A stretch of DNA of 64,000 nt from Straminergon stramineum (taxonomy: Eukaryota > Streptophyta > Bryopsida > Hypnales > Calliergonaceae): the NCBI GenBank assembly GCA_963920665.1, contig OY987269.1, positions 11,348,501 through 11,412,500 of the forward strand, given 5' to 3'. Numbering within the stretch: the stretch's first letter is position 1; each line of letters opens with the position of its first letter. The notes under the pieces were generated by a model that was not told the DNA's origin, ran no database searches, and saw only the letters and a list, made by a program, of their open reading frames with translations. The position numbers and the translations under genes are program-made. Shown here in pieces: positions 47,927 through 59,346 of the stretch.

Positions 47927-49082
47927 CCTTGGAGGGGCTTGAAAGCCCTTTGCAACCATATATTATATTATGTATTTGGTGGTATTTGATCAAGAAAACA
48001 TGGACCAAATACTTTTCAGTACAAAGTAAATTAATGATCATGATAGTACATAAATAAAAATGTATCATAACTCATCTATTAAATCCTAAAGTTCCTTGAC
48101 TATATTATTAGACACCAAAACTCCTCAAAAATTGCCATTTCTAATTCAAGTACCAAATTTTTGAAAAATATAATTTTTAGACACATTTAACCATGGGATC
48201 TTGTAGTACACTAGATTGAGAAGATGTGGAAAAAAATTCAAGAAATTCCACCATGTAGATTGCAAGATATTAGCATTTGAAGTGACAAAAATCGTTTTTT
48301 GGGCCCTAAGAAAAAATGGGCAGTTGCACTTCACAAGCTCATATTTGTATGAAAAAATGTCCAAAATGGTAGTGCTTCTTTAGATTCATTCTTCAATGCA
48401 AGTTGGTTACATGCTTGAAAGTTTTCAGATCATTTGGAATTGTGCAATATATAGGAAAAAAATAGTAAGTAGGAAGATGCAGAGAGTGATTCAAAATACT
48501 AAATTGTTAAAAATTTATTAATGGAATTCAAAACCCCCAATCCCAATGGTTGTAATGCTGTAATAAAAAATCTACATATAATGTTTTTATTTTTATTTTT
48601 AAATATTCAAAATTGATTTAAATAAAGGACTTCAAAGTTTATTTTAGAGTAGAGAATCCATACTTGCCTGCAAACTAAAACATCTCATAACTTTTGACTC
48701 ATTGATCAAAATGGAATGATTCAAATCTTTCTATGTATATTTAAATCTAGAAAACTAATTTAAAATTTTTGTTTTTGAAAAAAAGAAAAATTCAGATCTA
48801 CCTAGACTGCCCGAGTTGAGAAACAAACTACATATTAGGCCATAGCTTTTGACTCATATTTCCAAATGCCCTGAAATTTAATGCACATAAGAAATGTTCC
48901 TTGTCCACACCTTCTCTTAAATTTTGGGTTAGAAACATGTAAATCTCTAGTCACACATACTTGCCCCCAAAAGTTATGTTGCCAAAAAAAACACCTTGGT
49001 CCTTTCGGGGTTAAACTACAATTTTTAGAGTTATAAAGCTAAAAATGGATCATATAAGGAGACCCCAAGGGCCTTTCAAGGG
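47927..49082. mobile_element. TTAA-flanked transposon F7, interrupted by F1 copy 5
   Basis: Its left TTAA (47923-47926) is also the right flank of F2 copy 1. The left end is CCTTGGAGGGGCTTG; the right end is GGGCCTTTCAAGGG followed by TTAA (49083-49086). Removing F1 and one TTAA leaves about 224 bp, matching the fragment at 18346-18530. Confidence 0.7.
48083..49010 (-). mobile_element. TTAA-flanked transposon F1 (copy 5), nested in F7
   Basis: TTAA at 48079-48082 and 49011-49014 flank 928 bp. Read from the minus strand it begins CCCCGAAAGGACCAAGGTG and follows the F1 landmark order. Its other end has decayed (ATCCTAAAGTTCC on +). The uninterrupted target is preserved at 18411-18420. Confidence 0.85.
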
Positions 49083-49768
49083 TTAAGCAACTCCCCATAC
49101 TTGGTATCTTACTTTGAGGTGGAATGAATACATGACATTATTTTGAACAAATTGAGAATTGAGAATTATGAATTTAAAAAAAGAAAAAATGATCACACGC
49201 ATGAAAATGCTGTGAATTTGTGAAGTTCAAATATGCAATGTACCTCAAATTGTTTATTACATTCATGTATACGTGTGGGTACATTTTGGACTTCCTATCC
49301 CTACTTTTTTAGAAGGTTGGTTTAGGGTATAAGTGATGGGAATAGGTGCCTATGTCCACCTTAGTTGGGAGTCATTGTATGATCACTCAATGAGTTGCTA
49401 TGTCACAAGCATTAATTTTCTAGTACTTATTTTAACACTTAAATGGAACCCTATACACAATACCAACCCTAATTCCAAGAATATGAAACTCTACATATTC
49501 AAGAATGGCAAGAAATAGACCAATGGATTGAAGAATCAACAATTAGCATCTTTCATTTGGATGTGACTTTTAACACACTTCAGGGTGCGGCATGCAACAA
49601 TTGATCAATACTACCCCATCCATAGAGATAAATTAAAATATGTGACCATATTGATTGTAGCTCTCTAGACACCTCCTGCAAGAGATACATATGGTTATCC
49701 ATGTTAGGAGTGATACATGTCATTGGACCCATCTCAATATACCTCAAGGTAAACATTGTCACTATTAA

Positions 49769-50346
49769 CCCCTAAAAGACCAAGTGTTTGTACAATGTAT
49801 GTAAGAAATCTTGGGTAGGTTCCTACAAAGTCATTTTTGGTTGGATGTTCATGAAATTTGGGCATAATGTGTAACTATGTCCCCCCTTCCTAAAAATCTC
49901 ATTTTTTTTCCGATTGGGTGCCTAAATCAAAAGTTATGCTACCCTGAACTTTGCAGGTAGCTCAGGCAACTTCGGGTAGCATGTGCAAAACTCTTTCTAT
50001 GATTTTGAAATTTGACAGATGTGTAACTTACATGATACAAGATGCAATTGTAAAAAAAATAACCATGTTTAGTGTAAGAATCTCATTCTAGAAAGAATTA
50101 AAGTTTCCTGGCCATGTTGGATAAGGTTGGAAAAAAACTTTTTCACCTAACTTCAAATGTTACAATCTTTCAATCTATGCAATCAAAGTTTCTAAAAAAA
50201 ATTCCACATGTTCCTAAAGAAGCTTGGTACAAATTCTCAAGATTCAATTTTGAAAAAAGCAAAATTAAATTTTTTTTTTTTCATTGCTCTAAAAAGTGGC
50301 AGTTTTTGATCATTTCTACCCAAAATTTGCCTTGGTCCTTAAGGGG
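49769..50346 (-). mobile_element. TTAA-flanked transposon F2 (copy 2)
   Basis: TTAA at 49765-49768 and 50347-50350 flank 578 bp. The ends are CCCCTAAAAGACCAAGTG and CCTTGGTCCTTAAGGGG. The interior is the reverse complement of copy 1: CGATTGGGTGCCTAAATCAAA corresponds to GATCCAAGCACCCGATCGG in copy 1. Confidence 0.85.
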
Positions 50347-50424
50347 TTAATATAACTTATATTCCATTTCTAAACACATTTAAGATACCTTACCAACATT
50401 TCTAAGAAACATTGAAGCTTCTCT

Positions 50425-50885
50425 TCTAAGTTAAGGCATACGACCCATTTCCAACCACTTAAGCAATTATGCATACATGGAACATGGGATTCGTGAGTGG
50501 GGAAATTTTTCCATGTACAAAAATAGAGTTGGGAAGGATTCCATATTTCTTCAAAATTTTATTTCTCAAAACAAAAGTATTGTGAATTTTTTAGCTTAAG
50601 ATTCTGTTCAACTCATATTGGTCATATAGGTTTTCCTATTTCCAACCAAGGGTTGGTTGCGAAATCAACGAAGGGCTAGTTGCAATATTGACAATCCTAT
50701 AGCCAATCACAATGTGCCATAATTAATCACCACTCCTCACTACCTGATTATAAAGAAAAATAGTATACAAGGCGGAAATGGAGGTGGTGGTGATTGGATA
50801 GGGGTTGCCTCCTATAGAAGCACCAATTGTCAACCATGCCCAATATCCAACCTATAGGGTGCGCTATTTCCAACCTTAGACTAAA
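50425..50885 (-). repeat. Dispersed repeat M8 (copy 1)
   Basis: It matches 61310-61690 in reverse complement: GGCATACGACCCATTTCCAAC, GTTGGGAAGGATTCCATAT, CCAACCAAGGGTTGGTTGC and ATTGACAATCCTATAGCCAA all occur there in inverted order. Ends not defined. Non-coding. Confidence 0.65.
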
Positions 50886-51261
50886 ATTCAAGATTGAAAT
50901 ATGTTTTTTGGGTCCTTTTCAAGGTAGGGACTAATAAAGTTATGACACATGTCTCAAAGTAGTGAGTAAAATGAATAATTGGAATTGAAAGACTCTAGAG
51001 ATTGGCTACTAGTGAAATGCACTTTTGGGCTCCCAAAATTCACAGTAATTTCAATTTTGAGAATAAAACTCAGAAAATTTTACTATCCCTAAATTTCCCT
51101 ATCTTTCTACATGGGAAAACAATTTCCACCACCTCATACTCCACATGATTTGCTCTAAAATTGTTTAAATGATCTAACTATTGGTACTTCTACCTTCTAC
51201 CAAATTTATGTTATTTTGTATATAGGAACACCAATCAATGTCATTGACTACATCCGAATAG

Positions 51262-51676
51262 TAAGGTAGGAGGCTCGAACTCTGTTAGAGCATTTAGAAT
51301 TGTCCCTACTTTTGCTCTGAAATGGGCATGAAATGGTCTTTAACTCAACCTTTAAAGTCATTTGAATGGATTGAGGAAAAAAGTGTAATTTATTGCCAAA
51401 GCCAATCATTGTCCTTGCTTTCCCCATTTCTCTTTATAACTTCAAGTGAATAATTTATGGAAGACCTAGTGACATCAATAGGGACCTATGACACAACTTG
51501 TTTGAAAATTCATAAATAATTTAATAATGCTTCAAAAAAATATGAAACCACTTGTATTACATTCTACATCTACTTCTCTTTGTATGAAAAATTAGATTAA
51601 AATATTCCCATGAAAAGAAATACATGAAAAAGGTGATCCAACCCTTAGATGAACGATATATGAGCCTTCTACCTTA
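51262..51676 (-). mobile_element. TIR MITE M7 (copy 2)
   Basis: The ends TAAGGTAGGAGGCTCGAAC and GAGCCTTCTACCTTA are inverted, and the 415-bp interior is collinear with copy 1 in reverse. Confidence 0.7.
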
Positions 51677-51799
51677 CACATTGAAATTTTTTTTAAAAAA
51701 AGAAGTTAAATACCACTCATGACTGTTTCTAATAACTATTTGAAACAAAAAAAAATGTTGATTTCCGTTTCATTTTCTTATTTTAAGTTGTAAATAAAA

Positions 51800-52218
51800 T
51801 AAAATAATATATATATATATATCATATTCCTATGAAGGCTGCCAGGGGGAAGGAGCAGCTAACTTCTGCACCAACTAAGGTTAACTTGACTTAACTTAAC
51901 CCCAGTCAGTCAGTCAGACAGGCTTAGGGAAGGGCAGCAACTAATCATGGGCAACGGACCTTACTTCAGTTAAGTTACTTCCTTCCAGCAGTCGAAGACG
52001 GGGGTTTGACCTAAGTTACGTTAATGCAGGTTAAGTTAAGTTAGCCAGACGGTCACCAGAGTTCGTTGGGCTTAGGCTTGCTTTTAGGGTTTAGTGCACT
52101 TACTTAACTTAAGTAGACAGATCACTGAATCGTAACTTACTAATTAGGGTGCTAAGTACTGATTAGTCTAGTGCAGTCCCCCGAGTGCCTGACTGACAGA
52201 GCTCTGCTAATCCAATCC
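51800..52218. other. GC-richer island with TTAAGTTAACTTAA words
   Basis: A dense cluster of TTAAG/CTTAA words lies in low-copy sequence. (AT)n is at 51811-51824. No coding frame. Confidence 0.35.
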
Positions 52219-52222
52219 TTAA

Positions 52223-53192
52223 CCCTTCATCGCCTGAAGTCCAAACATGTGTAAAAGCATCCTTGTTTTGCAAGTGCTAAAAGTCTAAATTTTAGTAAAG
52301 TATGAAAATCTCAACTGTACAATCTTGTACTGTGCATGTTGTTAATGGTGAGAAACAAATTTGGGGACATTTGACCATATAGATTGAATGATTGTAATGT
52401 TGTAGTGTTGAGAGAAGATGCTGAAATTTTCTTAAAAACACATTTGGAGGTGATATTTGATTGCTAAACCTACTCAAATGAAAAAACTTTAAACTACAAA
52501 GTGATTTAAAACCAAAAGACAAACACTATGTTGAAAAAATTTATCATTCAATTGACTCACTGTGTCTGCAAAATTGTTTTGAAATGTCAAAAAACAATGA
52601 AAAAAGTAGCAAAAAATCACATCTATGGATGAACCTCCCTCTACTAAAATGCTTCTCATTCACTCATTACCTCTTGGATTGATATGATATTTTAACCACA
52701 CAAACTAGACTAGTATGTAAAACATTTTCAACAAATATGATAGAAAACAGACCAAGTATGAAGAAGTTAAAAGCCATGGAAGTTCATTGTAATGCAAAAA
52801 TGTCTAGATTTTGAACTTTGAATTGCTCCCAAACATTCAAAACAACTTGGATTGACATGAAAATTTTACCACAATAACTAGACCTAAAGAGGAACAAAAT
52901 CCAACAAATTTTACTAAAAAAACATTTAATGAAAAAGTTACAAGCCCCTGAAGTTGCAACTATAAAAATGCAATGTGGTGAACTCAAATTGAACATGTGA
53001 ACTTCGAAGGGTTCTCAAAAACTCAGTACATCTTAGATTGATCTGACAATTGACAAATGAAACTAGACTAATATGTGCAACTTTTCCAACAAGTTTTATG
53101 AAATTCGGACATCGGATGCAAAAGGAACAACACTTTGAATTTGATTGCCAAATAATGTGAGGACACTTTTCGTCGCCTTTGGCTATGAAGGG
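52223..53192 (+). mobile_element. TTAA-flanked transposon F3
   Basis: TTAA at 52219-52222 and 53193-53196 flank 970 bp. The ends CCCTTCATCGCC and GGCTATGAAGGG are inverted. The interior is related to 13458-14400. Non-coding. Confidence 0.75.
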
Positions 53193-53226
53193 TTAAGCTG
53201 AATTTTCTTCTTCTTAACTTAATTAA

Positions 53227-53457
53227 CCCATAAACAACATGGAAGACATTTTTTGTCCAGTGAATGACAAGGAGTTCTCATGTGTAGGACAGAAGTGCAA
53301 CTATTCATCTTCAAAATTATAAGTGGAATGAAACAAGGAGATCTTTTATATAATAGTTTGACCCCCTAATGAGTATTTTGGGATTTTTTTAAGTAGATGA
53401 TATCACATAGTTCCACAAAAGAGGATTTCCATTGTCACTTGTCCCTCCTTTAAAGGG
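53227..53457 (+). mobile_element. Short TTAA-flanked element F6 (copy 1)
   Basis: TTAA at 53223-53226 and 53458-53461 flank 231 bp. The ends CCCATAAACAACAT and CTCCTTTAAAGGG are only weakly inverted. It is related to 63080-63389 (GTGTAGGACA.AA; TAGTTTGACC..CTA.TGAGTA.T). Confidence 0.55.
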
Positions 53458-53596
53458 TTAATGGTAGCAAGCATCTAGACTAGCTATTCTCATCGACACC
53501 AAAATGCCCAACGCTAGAAAGGTATTATGCTTTGGTAGATTCCTAGGAGGGTGTGAGGGACTTATCATTGTTAATTCAAGGATTGGGGTCAAGTTG

Positions 53597-53723
53597 CTTT
53601 ACACTTAAAGGCTAGGCCAATTTGTTGTGTAAGAGGCCCAAAATTCTCACTTGGGATTGGACAAAAGGCTAAAAAAATTGCAAATGGATTGAAGGGAAAT
53701 TGGCCTAGCTTCTCGGTGTAAAG
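53597..53723. repeat. 27-bp-arm hairpin
   Basis: CTTTACACTTAAAGGCTAGG and CCAATTT (53597-53623) pair with 53697-53723, with about four mismatches, across a 73-base loop. Probably the remains of a foldback element. Confidence 0.6.
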
Positions 53724-53729
53724 CGTCTC

Positions 53730-56700
53730 TAAGACAATGTCGTTCACTACAAGTGTCTCCTTTCCAAGGATACAATAGGGCCCCTTGCATTATTGGTAAA
53801 CAATGTTATGACTTTTGGACAACACAATGATTTTTTTTCCCTTGATAGAGCAACATGTACCCTGGAATGTAGGCAAGTCCAAAAAATCATCCACACTTAT
53901 TCATACATATATACATCATTACATGGGTATACTTTCGTCTATAAAGTTATCTACAAAAAGTAAACTTCATCCAAAATTTGGCAAACTTCAAATATTTTAG
54001 AAATAGTTTTGGTGAATTCATCCACTTTTCTTTTCACACACACCCCCCCCCCCCTTTTTTTTATCAAGTGTTGGAGTAGCCATCAAGAAATTTAGGTAAG
54101 AAACTTGTGAAAATCCACCAACTTTAATTTCACTAGGACAACACTCGCTACATAAGGTAAGATAGGAAACCCTATTTGTAGCATAGTTTAGAAGTCATTC
54201 TATTTATACAACTATATATCAATAGTATACATTTTCAATTTTGAAATTTATTTTATTGGTACACGGTGATTATGAAGTCAAAGAAAGGTCACATGACACA
54301 AATAGAAGCTTCTACCTTAAGCACACCCTTAATTGACACTATGGACAACCGATCATATTTACTTTTATAAAATATAAAGTATTTTTATTGGATCTTACTA
54401 GTAGGTGAAAGAGGATTTCAATGCACTTTAACATGCATTTTTTGGATGCCATTATAATAAAATATGAAATTTCAAAATTATTGTTGTTGTTGTTGTACCA
54501 CCCAAAATCAACACTAGGGTCTCCTAGGTTCTTTCAAATTCACATGTCCCTATTGTGTATATCTTGTATCACTAATATCTAAATTTATGTGCCAGTCTCT
54601 TATCTAAATTGAAGTATTGAATTTTAGGTGGTGATGATTTTTGGTGCACATATCGTATTAGAGAAAGCGCCCTCCAAGGCACATCCAGCCTTACAAATAG
54701 TCTCTTGGGTGAGCCTTGGCATACGAGCAAGAATATGCCCTGGAGTGTGTGTTCTAGAGCATTAAGAGACATTCCCCACCATTCTCATGTTCTTCCTATG
54801 GCATAATCACCCCCCATGTTACAAATTCAATTTTTGAATAGTGTAAATTACTTGTCACAAACTTTATGAACCTTCTTTTCAATAATGGTGGTAAATAGAA
54901 CTATCCAAACTAGTGTAGATGCCAAAAATATTGGAAAACTATTTTTTTTTAAAACAAAAATTTTTTTGGTGAAGAAAAGAATATTGTAATTCTAGTGAAA
55001 AATGTTTTTAGAATCTATTAAACCTTATTTCCATAAATCAATAAATATTTGGCTATGAGGTGCTCCCCCTATCCTTCACCTTTGGTAACTTGTAGAATAC
55101 AATGATCTTCAAGTCATGGTTACCCTTTTTCTTCATTATTATCACTCCATTAGTGATGTTCTTTTCTTTTTCTTCTTTTTCATTCTTCATTGATAGGGTC
55201 CATGCCAATAGGTAGAAAAAATTGGATTCCAAATGACAACAATAATAGGTTTATGGATACTAATTTGTATGAGAGATATTGTGAATTTGATCACATTGGT
55301 GGGTGTTGGAGTGGGTGAATGGTATGGGTGTATTCTTTGGAGGGAAATACAAGTTCTAAGGTTGAAGATAATTTTCAAATCTAATCTCATTGCATCCTCA
55401 CTTGACTCCTTCATTGAGAATCAATGATAATAACAAGACTTCAAATAGGGAAAATAAAAATCAAGAAGTTATGGTTGTGATAAGCCTAAAGAGGAGTTTA
55501 ATGCATAGTTTATTCCTATGAGTAGCTATCTTTGGAAAAAGATTCATTTTCTCCTTAAAATTTGGTGTGAACTTCTAATAATTTCCTATTATGCTACAAC
55601 AATCCTTAATGAAAGAGAAATGGATGATAATTATTTATTTTTTGATGGATGTTTAAAACTTCATTGGATTAAAGATTGTGCTTTCTTCCCATTTTGAATC
55701 CCACTATAATTGTAATCTTATTGTAATCATTTTTTAGCTAAAATCATTCCACAACATGTTGCAATGAAGCCAAATATAACTACATGCAAGAAGATGCAAT
55801 TATTCAAGCTTCAAAGCAACATAATGTTGCTATAGTTTCTTCTTTCTTTGGTGAGGAAAATTTAATGTCATTCTAATTCAAACATGTATAATGACTCATA
55901 GTCCTATGTGCCACAACAGTACACAAAACAATTACTTTGAAAGGATGGGCCCATGACCAAGGATTCAAGCATTATAACCCTTCCCTTTGTTTGCTATTGT
56001 ATTGCAAATAAATATGAATGATGTTTTTAATATTTATTTTTCAAAGATGAAATTATATGTCTTCTAAGAAAATGAAGACAATTAATCTCTAAGCACTTGA
56101 CTTTAAAATAGTAAAATTACTTTTGAACATTTTCAATAACTTGGTGAAACTCCTCCATCACATTTATATCATTGAGTCATGTAAATAATTCTTTCTCTTT
56201 CCATAAATATATGATTACTTTATTTTTTAAAGTTTCCACAATAGATATGAATTGAATGAAGTACACTTTCCACAAACATTCATCATCTATGTAGTGGATA
56301 GTTGAGCATTTAAGGGTCAACAAATACAATATTATGCAAATAAAATAGTAACCTTAGGTATAAAAATTTGACTAGCTTAATATTAATAATTGTAAAAAGT
56401 AGTGGTTTGGGGTGCCCACCTAATGTGTGTTTCCGGAGTTTAGAGTAATGGTTATGTGACCTTCCTTTCAAGAAGGTTTTGAGTTTTTTGGCTCCTTCAT
56501 TTTAGAGGGTTTTGAATTGAAGGTGACCAATTTTGAGTATGCAATTTTTGTATTTGTTGGCTTTGCACAATAGATGAATTGAAGTTTTGGAAACATTGTG
56601 GTAGCAGTGTGCAAGGACATTATTATAGTTAGGCATTTTAAAACACATTTATCCCCTTTTCTAAGGCAATTGAACATTACACTACTTCCAAAGAAAACAC

Positions 56701-56740
56701 TATGCCCACCGTATTGGTCAACATCTTTAGGCTCTACTTT
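53730..56740. other. AT-rich DNA without recognisable gene
   Basis: Contains a C/T homopolymer tract at about 54040-54061, an FR6 core at about 54380-54570 with (TTG)n at 54482-54495, and short unrecognised frames. Confidence 0.4.
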
Positions 56741-56747
56741 GAATTAA

Positions 56748-57665
56748 TCCCTAAAGGATTATTGTCCCCTTGGGGGACAAAATAGATTTTGGACAAGTTC
56801 CTATGACCTCAATTTCTTAGTGAAACTTTTAGAAACTTTCTCAAAAATTGAAAAACTTATTAGCTTAGTGGGAATATAATTTTTATTTCAATTGGTGCCA
56901 GGGAGCAAAAGTTATCAACATCTCAAAAAGCCCGAATTTTCATTTGGCGGGCAGAGAAATAAATCCACAAATTTATTTATTTTTCTTTCATATATTGTAC
57001 TTTTGTCTACATCTGCACCTTTGAAAATATTCTATTTGGATTAGGGATGTGAAAATTATGAACAATCTTGTTCTTTGGGCAATATGAGCATCTTCTTGAA
57101 AAAATAACTCCTAGGATTCCTCTCTAGATGCAATTTTCACAATTTTTCAAAAAACAACATTTAACAAGGTTAAATTCTCTTGCTAGAACAATCTCACCAT
57201 TGGGATTATTGTGTTTCAATTTCATCTTAGAGCTACTGATGATTTAATTTTTCTTGAAATCTTAGATCTAATTCTACTTAACAATTTTTTAAAGAATGAA
57301 AATCAAGAGTTAATTTTTTTTCCCTACACTACCAACTCAATTCTTCAACACAATCTTTTTCTTAATTCAAAGTCTATAGTGCAAAAAATTTCAACAAAAG
57401 GTAGTAAAAGTCATTTGAATTTGCATTCCTATGTTCCAAAAAACTTTTTTTTATCCACCTTCGAATGCTAATATCTCTCAATTTGTATGGTCAAACTTCA
57501 TGAGATTTTTACCACTTGGTCTCAGATAAGTGAAGTATAAGATCATGTAGTTGGATTCTTAGTTTTCTTTAGTTTTCTTTTTTTTTTTAAATTTCTTGGG
57601 TGAACGCAACACAAATGGCAATTTGGAGTGGTTGTTGACAGAAAAATAACCTGGTCATTTAGGGG
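56748..57665 (+). mobile_element. TTAA-flanked transposon F5
   Basis: TTAA at 56744-56747 and 57666-57669 flank 918 bp. The ends TCCCTAAAGGATTATTG and CTGGTCATTTAGGGG are inverted with decay. The right two thirds match 42590-43463. Non-coding. Confidence 0.75.
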
Positions 57666-57669
57666 TTAA

Positions 57670-58968
57670 AATGAAAGAAAAAAAAGGGGCCTTTGGCCTG
57701 CACAGTCTACACTAAATGGAGTTTTTAAAAAATGCTGGTACTAACTTACTTCATTTATTCTCTCTCCCAATGAAATTCTGTTTCATTTGTACTGTTTCCC
57801 TTTCAATGGGAAATCGTAAAAGAAAAAAAGAAATTCTGTATAATTTGTTAAAAAAGTATATTTAAAATTAAAATTAAAAATTAAATGCAACTGGTAGTAC
57901 CCAAAGAAGCTTCAGTCAGTCCCTCAATCTTTCCCATAACATCTTGCCAAGCATTCAATACAACAAGTAGTGGGGAACACAAACTTACACAATCCAATCC
58001 AATATACTTAAGTTAACTTAAGTTAAGTCAATTACGTACTTCCCTTCTGCAAACGAGAAGATAGCAGAGGACACATCCCGGCTCCGCTACAACTTAAGTT
58101 ACTTACTCGATGTAACGTACTTTACTTTACTTGTGGTGTTTGAAAGAAGGAAGCTTGATTATTCTAAATCAGCGGTCTCCGCTCAAAAATTCAAACATCA
58201 AAGGTTCACTTTTAAATTCTTTCGCAATGAAATTCCGTTTCATTTGTGTATCCAAAAAAAAGACCCCATCAAAGTTCACTCTTTCCTTGTGTAAAATTTA
58301 AAAAAAAAATTCAAATGTTGTTTGACTGGTGAGCTGCTGGTAATTATCACTATACAAACCCCACCCTCAGTTGACACTCATGTCTTTAATTTTTTCAGTA
58401 GTGGGGGACAGGCACATCTAAACCTAAGCTTAGTCCTGGCATGATATCAACTGAGGGAGTGTGCCAGTTACTTGTTTTAGGAAGCACTTGGATTTGCGGC
58501 AAAGATTTTTTGGGGTTTTCTTTTGACACAAATGAAACAGAATTTCATTGCAAAAATAAAGTACAAGACCACCAGACACACAGGCTAAGAGTTAGACTAC
58601 AATTTGTACTCGCTACAAAAGAGACTCTTGAGAATATTTTATGATATTCATGTGCGCTTGTGGTTTGGTCAAATTGGGGTCAGAAGAAGAATTATTATTC
58701 TAATGAAGTGGAGAAGAATGTTTTTTTTTGTGTGTGCATGTGTGTTGAGAAGAAGAATGGTTCTGAAAATGTAAAGAAGAACAACAAACACAAAGGTGTA
58801 CACTAGCTCTAGATTTGGAGGTTGGTAGTATGGGAGAGCACCTTCACTAAGTTAGTGCATGGGGAAATGAATTGCCCATTAAGCCTCGCATGTTAATCAG
58901 GACCCCCATTGGAAAATGGCAAAGAAGTCCCTATGCAAGAGCAAAATCCGGGACTCAAGGTAAACAAC
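57670..58968. other. LINE tails and a small GC-richer island
   Basis: Tails on +: about 57770-57835 (AATGAAATTCTGTTTCATTTG) and 58223-58262 (GCAATGAAATTCCGTTTCAT). Tail on -: about 58512-58590 (GACACAAATGAAACAGAATT). TTAAGTTAACTTAAG words lie at 58010-58140. The rest shows nothing recognisable. Confidence 0.5.
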
Positions 58969-58972
58969 TTAA

Positions 58973-59342
58973 CCCTTAAACGACGGGCCGGTCACCATGG
59001 CACAAAGTCGGTCTGTGAATAGTAGCACATTGGAGACTGACCACTGGGAAAGACACTGATCATGCCAATGAAAGAACTTGTGGAAGCCCGCATGGCATGT
59101 TGCCCTCACAGAAATTGCTAAAAGGGCAACATGGGGTCTATAACCATTTGTGTATATCTCTCACAATTTGGGGTACCTGAGATTAGGAATCCATTCCATG
59201 GCAATAATTTTGGCCTCCCATTACAGAGCACTTCTCTATGGTCACAATGGAAAAAAATTGGATGAAAAACAACTTTCCTACATCCAACAAATTGGTTTTT
59301 GTTATTCATTGGACACAAAACGTTTGCGTTGACGTTTAAGGG
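58973..59342 (+). mobile_element. Short TTAA-flanked element F4
   Basis: TTAA at 58969-58972 and 59343-59346 flank 370 bp. The ends CCCTTAAACG and CGTTTAAGGG are perfect inverted repeats. The interior is moderately GC-rich and found nowhere else in the window. Frames on both strands (59118-59318 on -, 59150-59332 on +) overlap and have no recognisable domain. Confidence 0.8.
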
Positions 59343-59346
59343 TTAA

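Noticed and set aside
51262..51300. tRNA T-arm-like GGCTCGAACTC
   Set aside because: It is the end of MITE M7, which also occurs at 46200-46222.
59118..59332. 60-66 codon frames inside F4
   Set aside because: They overlap on opposite strands within a 370-bp MITE and show no domain.
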